Origin: Urophycis tenuis
Taxonomy: Eukaryota > Chordata > Actinopteri > Gadiformes > Phycidae
DNA length: 64,000 nucleotides
Direction of reading: 5' to 3'
Assembly: GCA_036785325.1 (NCBI GenBank)
Contig: JAXIVH010000201.1
Location: 214,852 to 278,851 of the forward strand
Position numbers and translations under genes: made by a program. Below, one piece after another: positions 55,536 to 64,000 of the stretch (positions are counted from its first letter, which is position 1; each line of letters starts with the position of its first letter). The notes beneath the pieces are model-generated. The model ran no database searches. It was not told where the DNA came from and worked only from the letters and a program-made list of their open reading frames with translations.

Positions 55536-56269
55536 AGACAGTCTGTACGGACTGAACTCACCCCCGCCGGATCGGGCTAGTACACTCTATCTCCCCCAAC
55601 TCCCTCATTTCCATGAGGGAAGACAGGGGAGAAGAGATGGGAGGAGTATATATATTTAATATATATTTTTTTAGTAAATAAATACATCGAGAGACTCACC
55701 GCTGGAGTGGGTTTTAATCTTTGTATTCAAGGTTGTTCCTCCTCTTTTGATTCCTCGCTGGTGGTGCGTCGTCTCCACCTAGTGGTCGTTTTGTGAAGAA
55801 GAGTTATAGAAATAGAAATAGAAATACTCTATTGTTCCCAGGTTGGGAAATTGCATTAATAGGTAAGTAATAATAATAATAATAGGTAATTGCAATAGTT
55901 GGTAAGGTAATCTATATTTCATTTATTTATTTATATTTGTATATTTATTTAGTCTATTTATTTATTCATTTTTGTTTATTTATTTATTTAGATAAAGAGG
56001 ATCACAGCTGGAGTGAGTTTTTAGTCTTTGTGTTAAAGGCTGGTTGCCTTCTTTTGATTCTTCAGTGGTGGTCCATCGCCTCCATCTAGTGGTCGTTTTG
56101 TGAATAACAGTTGGTAAGGTAATATAAATGGGTTGTGTAGAGAGCCCGTTCTTTCGATGGCCCTGGCTCGGTTAGGTTCGTTAGAGTTATCTCGATGACC
56201 CCCCCCCCACCTCATCCAACGACTCGGTTGTTGAATAGGGGATCAAAGGCAGTTGCACTCGCCAATATC
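55536..56269 (+). repeat. Composite unit 15, truncated at satellite junction
   Basis: P 55536-56176 and the first 93 bases of Q, ending at the third instance of the ATATC/AAGCTT junction, with the same two marker variants as units 2 and 10. Confidence 0.88.
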
Positions 56270-56821
56270 AAGCTTAGATTTCCCCGCTTATAATGAGCCC
56301 ATCCCCAAGCAATTTGGTTGCTCAGAGACAAAACTGTGTCAGGTTGACTGAAGTCTACCCAGCAGCTAAAAACATACCTTCAACGTTTCAATTAACATCA
56401 ATCTTTCCTTACAGATCACAAATTAATTAGCTTAGTATTTCAACGACCAATGAGTCAATATAGTCTTGCCATACGCCATTGGAAAGCTTAGATTTCCCCG
56501 CTTAAAATGAGCCCATCCGCGAGCAGTCTGCTTGCTCACAGACAAAACTGCGTCAGGTTGACTGAAGTCTACCCAGCAGCTAAAAACATACCTTCAACGT
56601 TTCAATTAAGATCAATCTTTCAATAAAGAACAGAAATTAATTAGCTTAGTATTTCAACGACCTATGACTCAATATAGTCTTGCCATACGCCGTTGGGAAC
56701 CTTAGATTTCCCCGCTTAAAATGAGCCCATCCCCGAGCAATTTGGTTGCTCACAGACAAAACTGCGTCAGGTTGACTGAAGTCTACCCAGCAGCTAAAAA
56801 CATACCTTCAACTTTTCAATG
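56270..56821. repeat. 214-bp satellite, segment 9 (about 2.6 monomers)
   Basis: Starts as segment 8 does (CCCAAGCAATTTGG, CAGATCACAAATT, GACCAATGAG) but goes to the pre-spacer monomer after one monomer, three fewer than segment 8. Confidence 0.93.
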
Positions 56822-57057
56822 CACGCGTTTTTTTTGTAACACGTGTAGCTATGATAAAGGACACATGTTTTGGCCTGTTTTATTATTCATAGTTGGCTTA
56901 ACAGTAATAGAATATTATTATATGCTATAAGTGACCAGACGTCCGAGATCAAAACTGGGAGAATAATCCCCGAGAAGGGGGAAAAAAAGGGTCAGCTATG
57001 TTTAAGTATATATATATATGTGTGTGTATATATGCGTGTGTGTGTGTGTATATATGC

Positions 57058-57116
<59 letters not shown>

Positions 57117-57804
57117 AATCACTTACTTGGAACGGCATTATCCCACATCGCTGTGAAGGGATGGCGTTAACCAGGTGGGCGTGCAACCCCTCGAGAGAGT
57201 TGCTGCCTCACCGGCACTTGTACTTGTTCAGCCGGATGCAGTTCTTCACAACCACCTTCACAGAGACATACAGCTGTATGCCAGGGGGGTCATGTAACAC
57301 ACAACCTATTGCAAGGTCCTCATTTATGCTGGTGTCATTTTGAAATGTTACCATATACAAGTTTGAATGGTTTTGACACACGATGACTGCAGAGACAGCT
57401 GCAGGATGGCCCACGAAGCAGGACGGAGGGGGCCTGTGGCTGTGCGGGGAGGACCAGCGGTATGGGTGCTGCCGACACAGGGGGCGGGCGGGCCACAGGC
57501 TGACGCAGCAGGAGGCCTCGGCTGGAGGCGGGTGGGCGCAGGAGGCTTCGGCCGGGTGGAGGACGACAACGCAGTGGGCTGAACGGGCCGGTTGGTGGGA
57601 GTCACAGGCTCTGGCTCATCAACAAATAACCTGGAAATATAAAATACACACGTGATCAGTATTGATATTGATATCTTTTATAAGAACACTGTTCATACCG
57701 TTTACACTTTTTATACAACTGTTTATACAATGTCCATACTGTTTATTTATTAATGTTTATCACTGAAAAATAAAGGTGACTTGGTATGACTTGTGTGCTA
57801 TTTT
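56822..57804 (-). repeat. Spacer copy 8
   Basis: 983 bp. The left border reads CAATGCACGCG. Alternating tract at about 57006-57112. GGCATTATCCC replaces GGCATGATCCC beside the donor end of the exon-like block. Confidence 0.88.
57127..57630 (-). pseudogene. Exon-like block (spacer copy 8)
   Basis: 504 bp. Has the CGGTGAGGC stop variant. The methionine of GIMPFQ is changed by GCATTATCC. Splice-like borders intact. Confidence 0.45.
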
Positions 57805-58442
57805 CTTTCCACAGCCAACAGAACACACATGAATCAGCTTATTATTTCGACGACCCATGGGCAAATATAGTCATGCCATACGTCGTTGGAAAGCTTAGAT
57901 TTCCCCGTTTAAAATGAGCCAATCTCCGAGCAATTTGGTTGCTCACAGACAAATCTGCGTCAGGTTGACTGAAGTCTACACAGCAGCTAAAGACATACCT
58001 TCAACGTTTCAATTAACATCAATCTTTCCTTACAGAACAAAAATGAATTAGCTTAGTATTTCAACGACCCTTTAGTGAATATAGTCTTGCCATACGCCGT
58101 TGGAAAGCTTAGATTTCCCCGCTTAAAATGAGCCCATCCGCGAGCAGTCTGGTTGATCACAGACAAAACTGCGTCAGGTTGACTGAAGTCTACCCAGCAG
58201 CTAAAAACATACCTTCAACGTTTCAATTAAGATCAATCTTTCAATAAAGAACAGAAATTAATTAGCTTAGTATTTCAACGACCCATGACTCAATATAGTC
58301 TTGCCATACGCCGTTGGGAACCTTAGATTTCCCCGCTTAAAATGAGCCCATCCGCGAGCAATTTGGTTGCTCACAGACTAAACTGCGTCAGGTTGAATGA
58401 AGTCTACCCAGCAGCTAAAAACATACCTTCAACTTTTCAATT
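57805..58442. repeat. 214-bp satellite, segment 10 (3 monomers)
   Basis: 638 bp is 3 x 214 minus 4, the shortest inter-spacer segment. It has the post-spacer monomer, one ordinary part and the AAGATCAATCTTTCAATAAAG pre-spacer monomer. Confidence 0.93.
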
Positions 58443-58684
58443 CACGCGTTTTTTTTGTAACACGTGTAGCTATGATAAAGGACACATGTTTTGGCCTGTT
58501 TTATTATTCATAGTTGGCTTAACAGTAATAGAATATTATTATATGCTATAAGTGACCAGACGTCCGAGATCAAAACTGGGAGCATAATCCCCGAGAAGGG
58601 GGAAAAAAAGGGTCAGCTATGTTTAAGTATATATATATATGTGTGTGTATATATAAGTGTGTGTGTGTGTGTATATATGCGCGC

Positions 58685-58715
<31 letters not shown>

Positions 58716-59403
58716 AATCACTTACTTGGAACGGCATGATCCCACATCGCTGTGAAGGGATGGCGTTAACCAGGTGGGCGTGCAACCCCTCGAGAGAGTT
58801 GCTGCCTCACCGGCACTTGTACTTGTTCAGTCGGATGCAGTTCTTCACAACCACCTTCACAGAGACATACAGCTGTATGCCAGGGGGGTCATGTAACACA
58901 CAACCTATTGCAAGGTCCTCATTTATGCTGGTGTCATTTTGAAATGTTACCATATACAAGTTTGAATGGTTTTGACACACGATGACTGCAGAGACAGCTG
59001 CAGGATGGCCCACGAAGCAGGACGGAGGGGGCCTGTGGCTGTGCGGGGAGGACCAGCGGTATGGGTGCTGCCGACACAGGGGGCGGGCGGGCCACAGGCT
59101 GACGCAGCAGGAGGCCTCGGCTGGAGGCGGGTGGGCGCAGGAGGCTTCGGCCGGGTGGAGGACGACAACGCAGTGGGCTGAACGGGCCGGTTGGTGGGAG
59201 TCACAGGCTCTGGCTCATCAACAAATAACCTGGAAATATAAAATACACACGTGATCAGTATTGATATTGATATCTTTTATAAGAACACTGTTCATACCGT
59301 TTAGACTTTTTATACAACTGTTTATACAATGTCCATACTGTTTATTTATTAATGTTTATCACTGAAAAATAAAGGTGACTTGGTATGACTTGTGTGCTAT
59401 TTT
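58443..59403 (-). repeat. Spacer copy 9
   Basis: 961 bp, last spacer in the window. Alternating tract at about 58628-58711 is short. It has GTTCAGTCGG for GTTCAGCCGG and TTTAGACTTTTT for TTTACACTTTTT. Confidence 0.88.
58726..59229 (-). pseudogene. Exon-like block (spacer copy 9)
   Basis: 504 bp with intact splice-like borders. Carries the CGGTGAGGC stop variant and GACGCAGCAGG, as copies 4 and 5 do. Confidence 0.45.
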
Positions 59404-62400
59404 CTTTCCACAGCCAACAGAACACACATGAATCAGCTTATTATTTCGACGACCCATGGGCAAATATAGTCATGCCATACGTCGTTGGAAAGCTTAGATT
59501 TCCCAGTTTAAAATGAGCCAATCTCCGAGCAATTTGGTTGCTCACAGACAAATCTGCGTCAGGTTGACTGAAGTCTACACAGCAGCTAAAGACATACCTT
59601 CAACGTTTCAATTAACATCAATCTTTCCTTACAGAACACAAATTAATTAGCTTAGTATTTCAACGACCCTTTGGTGAATATAGTCTTGCCATACGCCGTT
59701 GGAAAGCTTAGATTTCCCCGCTTATAATGAGCCCATCCCCGAGCAAATTGGTTGCTCACAGAGAAAACTGTGTCAGGTTGAGTGAAGTCTACCCAGCAGC
59801 TAAAAACATACCTTCAACGTTTCAATTAACATCAATCTTTCCTTACAGAACACTAATTAATTAGCTTAGTATTTCAACGACCCATGAGTCAATATAGTCT
59901 TGCCATACGCCGTTGGAAAGCTTAGATTTCCCCGCTTAAAATGAGCCCATCCGCGAGCAGTCTGGTTGATCACAGACTAAACTGCCTCAGGTTGAATGAA
60001 GTCTACCCAGCAGCTAAAAACATACCTTTAACGTTTCAATTAACATCAATCTTTCCTTACAGAACACAAATTAATTAGCTTAGTATTTCAACGGCCCTTT
60101 GGTGAATATAGTCTTGCCATACGCCGTTGGAAAGCTTAGATTTCCCCGCTTATAATGAGCCCATCCCCGAGCAATTTGGTTGCTCACAGACAAATCTGCG
60201 TCAGGTTGACTGAAGTCTACACAGCAGCTAAAGACATACCTTCAACGTTTCAATTAACATCAATCTTTCCTTACAGAACACAAATTAATTAGCTTAGTAT
60301 TTAAACGACCCATGAGTCAATATAGTCTTGCCATACGCCGTTGGAAAGCTTAGATTTCCCCGCTTAAAATGAGCCCATCCCCGAGCAGTCTGGTTGATCA
60401 CAGACTAAACTGCGTCAGGTTGACTGAAGTCTACCCAGCAGCTAAAAACATACGTTCAACGTTTCAATTAACATCAATCTTTCCTTACAGAACACAAATT
60501 AATTAGCTTAGTATTTCAACGGCCCTTTGGTGAATATAGTCTTACCATACGCCGTTGAAAAGCTTAGATTTCCCTGCTTAAAATGAGCCCATCCCCGAGC
60601 AATTTGGTTGCTCACAGACAAAACTGTGTCAGGTTGAGTGAAGTCTACCCAGCAGCTAAAAACATACCTTCAACGTTTCAATTAACATCAATCTTTCCTT
60701 ACAGAACACTAATTAATTAGCTTAGTATTTCAACGACCCATGAGTCAATATAGTCTTGCCATACGCCGTTGGAAAGCTTAGATTTCCCCGCTTATAATGA
60801 GCCCATCCCCGAGCAAATTGGTTGCTCACAGAGAAAACTGTGTCAGGTTGAGTGAAGTCTACCCAGCAGCTAAAAACATACCTTCAACGTTTCAATTAAC
60901 ATCAATCTTTCCTTACAGAACACTAATTAATTAGCTTAGTATTTCAACGACCCATGAGTCAATATAGTCTTGCCATACGCCGTTGGAAAGCTTAGATTTC
61001 CCCGCTTAAAATGAGCCCATCCGCGAGCAGTCTGGTTGATCACAGACTAAACTGCCTCAGGTTGAATGAAGTCTACCCAGCAGCTAAAAACATACCTTTA
61101 ACGTTTCAATTAACATCAATCTTTCCTTACAGAACACAAATTAATTAGCTTAGTATTTCAACGGCCCTTTGGTGAATATAGTCTTACCATACGCCGTTGA
61201 AAAGCTTAGATTTCCCTGCTTAAAATGAGCCCATCCGCGAGCAATTTGGTTGCTCACAGACAAAACTGTGTCAGGTTGACTGAAGTCTACACAGCAGCTA
61301 AAAACATACCTTCAACGTTTCAATTAACATCAATCTTTCCTTACAGAACACTAATTAATTAGCTTAGTATTTCAACGACCCATGAGTCAATATAGTCTTG
61401 CCATACGCCGTTGGAAAGCTTAGATTTCCCCGCTTATAATGAGCCCATCCCCGAGCAAATTGGTTGCTCACAGAGAAAACTGTGTCAGGTTGAGTGAAGT
61501 CTACCCAGCAGCTAAAAACATACCTTCAACGTTTCAATTAACATCAATCTTTCCTTACAGAACACTAATTAATTAGCTTAGTATTTCAACGACCCATGAG
61601 TCAATATAGTCTTGCCATACGCCGTTGGAAAGCTTAGATTTCCCCGCTTAAAATGAGCCCATCCGCGAGCAGTCTGGTTGATCACAGACTAAACTGCCTC
61701 AGGTTGAATGAAGTCTACCCAGCAGCTAAAAACATACCTTTAACGTTTCAATTAACATCAATCTTTCCTTACAGAACACAAATTAATTAGCTTAGTATTT
61801 CAACGGCCCTTTGGTGAATATAGTCTTGCCATACGCCGTTGGAAAGCTTAGATTTCCCCGCTTATAATGAGCCCATCCCCGAGCAATTTGGTTGCTCACA
61901 GACAAATCTGCGTCAGGTTGACTGAAGTCTACACAGCAGCTAAAGACATACCTTCAACGTTTCAATTAACATCAATCTTTCCTTACAGAACACAAATTAA
62001 TTAGCTTAGTATTTAAACGACCCATGAGTCAATATAGTCTTGCCATACGCCGTTGGAAAGCTTAGATTTCCCCGCTTAAAATGAGCCCATCCCCGAGCAG
62101 TCTGGTTGATCACAGACTAAACTGCGTCAGGTTGACTGAAGTCTACCCAGCAGCTAAAAACATACGTTCAACGTTTCAATTAACATCAATCTTTCCTTAC
62201 AGAACACAAATTAATTAGCTTAGTATTTCAACGGCCCTTTGGTGAATATAGTCTTACCATACGCCGTTGAAAAGCTTAGATTTCCCTGCTTAAAATGAGC
62301 CCATCCGCGAGCAATTTGGTTGCTCACAGACAAAACTGTGTCAGGTTGAGTGAAGTCTACCCAGCAGCTAAAAACATACCTTCAACGTTTCAATTAACAT

Positions 62401-64000
62401 CAATCTTTCCTTACAGAACACTAATTAATTAGCTTAGTATTTCAACGACCCATGAGTCAATATAGTCTTGCCATACGCCGTTGGAAAGCTTAGATTTCCC
62501 CGCTTAAAATGAGCCCATCCGCGAGCAGTCTGGTTGATCACAGACTAAACTGCGTCAGGTTGAATGAAGTCTACCCAGCAGCTAAAAACATACCTTTAAC
62601 GTTTCAATTAACATCAATCTTTCCTTACAGAACACAAATTAATTAGCTTAGTATTTCAACGGCCCTTTGGTGAATATAGTCTTGCCATACGCCGTTGGAA
62701 AGCTTAGATTTCCCCGCTTATAATGAGCCCATCCCCGAGCAATTTGGTTGCTCACAGACAAATCTGCGTCAGGTTGACTGAAGTCTACACAGCAGCTAAA
62801 GACATACCTTCAACGTTTCAATTTACATCAATCTTTCCTTACAGAACACAAATTAATTAGCTTAGTATTTAAACGACCCATGAGTCAATATAGTCTTGCC
62901 ATACGCCGTTGGAAAGCTTAGATTTCCTCGCTTAAAATGAGCCCATCCCCGAGCAGTCTGGTTGATCACAGACTAAACTGGGTCAGGTTGACTGAAGTCT
63001 ACCCAGCAGCTAAAAACATACCTTCAACGTTTCAATTAACATCAATCTTTCCTTACAGAACACAAATTAATTAGCTTAGTATTTCAAGACCCATGAGTCG
63101 ATATAGTCTTGCCATACGCCGTTGGAAAGCTTAGATTTCCCCGCTTAAAATGAGCCCATCCGCGAGCAGTCTGGTTGATCACAGACTAAACTGGGTCAGG
63201 TTGACTGAAGTCTACCCAGCAGCTAAAAACATACCTTCAACGTTTCAATTAACATCAATCTTTCCTTACAGACCACAAATTAATTAGCTTAGTATTTCAA
63301 TGACCCATGAGTCAATATAGTCTTGCCATACGCCGTTGGAAAGCTTAGATTTCCCCGCTTAAAATGAGCCCATCCGCGAGCAGTCTGGTTGATCACAGAC
63401 TAAACTGCGTCAGGTTGAATGAAGTCTACCCAGCAGCTAAAAACATACCTTTAACGTTTCAATTGACATCAATCTTTCCTTACAGAACACAAATTAATTA
63501 GCTTAGTATTTCAACGGGCCATTGGTGAATATAGTCTTGCCATACGCCGTTGAAAAGCTTAGATTTCCCCGCTTAAAATGAGCCCATCCGCGAGCAGTCT
63601 GGTTGATCACAGACTAAACTGCGTCAGGTTGACTGAAGTCTACCCAGCAGCTAAAAACATACCTTCAACGTTTCAATTAACATCAATCTTTCCTTACAGA
63701 ACACAAATTAATTAGCTTAGTATTTCAATGACCCATGAGTCAATATAGTCTTGCCATAGGCCGTTGGAAAGCTTAGATTTCCCCGCTTAAAATAAGCCCA
63801 TCCGCCAGCAGTCTGGTTGATCACAGACTAAACTGCGTCAGGTTGAATGAAGTCTACCCAGCAGCTAAAAACATACCTTTAACGTTTCAATTAACATCAA
63901 TCTTTCCTTACAGAACACAAATTAATTAGCTTAGTATTTCAAAGGCCCTTTGGTGTATATAGTCTTGCCATACGCCGTTGAAAAGCTTAGATTTCCCCGC
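59404..64000. repeat. 214-bp satellite, segment 11 (about 21.5 monomers, runs off the window)
   Basis: The longest uninterrupted satellite stretch, continuing past the end. Higher-order structure is clear: TACGTTCAACG occurs at 60451 and 62163 (1712 bp, eight monomers). TTAAACGACC occurs at 60301, 62013 and 62869 (1712 and 856 bp). CTGCCTCAGG occurs near 59983, 61053 and 61695 (1070 and 642 bp, five and three monomers). ACACTAATTAATTAG marks a subfamily limited to about 59850-62440. Confidence 0.94.

Overview
The window looks like vertebrate heterochromatin, most likely subtelomeric, from a ray-finned fish. The clues are long stretches of degenerate TTAGGG, a high-copy satellite, LINE 3' tails of a type I associate with teleosts, and an intact GMR1-like Ty3/gypsy retrotransposon. 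I see no prokaryotic gene organisation, no tRNA or rRNA gene and no intact host protein gene. The only convincing coding region is the retrotransposon's gag-pol. Most other open frames fall in TTAGGG-derived repeats, which lack stops by composition, or in repeats copied many times over.

Three repeat systems alternate. (1) A composite unit of about 2.1-2.8 kb has three modules: P (about 640 bp, missing from 'short' units), Q (about 1.18 kb) and T (about 0.45-1.1 kb of degenerate telomere-like repeat, G-rich strand always on +). Copies lie at 1-3505, 24644-45545 and 47476-56269, with an older divergent copy at 22722-24643. (2) A 214-bp satellite, usually carrying a HindIII site, lies at 3506-21650, 45546-47475 and 56270-64000. 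It has higher-order periods of 3, 4, 5, 6 and 8 monomers. (3) A spacer of about 0.95-1.0 kb sits inside the satellite in nine copies. Each carries an alternating purine-pyrimidine microsatellite and, on the minus strand, a block of about 504 bp bounded by splice-like sites. The unit-to-satellite junction occurs three times with the same breakpoint, so the systems have been duplicated together.

A region of low repetition at 21650-22367 separates the first satellite block from a minisatellite (22368-22597), the purest TTAGGG run (22598-22720) and the old unit copy. It holds three ATTGG boxes and a hairpin around a C16 run.

The retrotransposon (36653-42639) is inserted in the T module of one unit and flanked by a TAGGG target duplication. 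Its 729-bp LTRs differ at one base that I found. It has a primer site, a polypurine tract and one uninterrupted frame of 1513 codons. Integrase precedes reverse transcriptase, the Ty1/copia-like order that marks the GMR1 group within Ty3/gypsy. The capsid part strongly resembles the vertebrate SCAN domain. All catalytic residues I looked for are present, so the copy is young and may be autonomous. A 5'-truncated LINE lies in another T module at 49294-49860.
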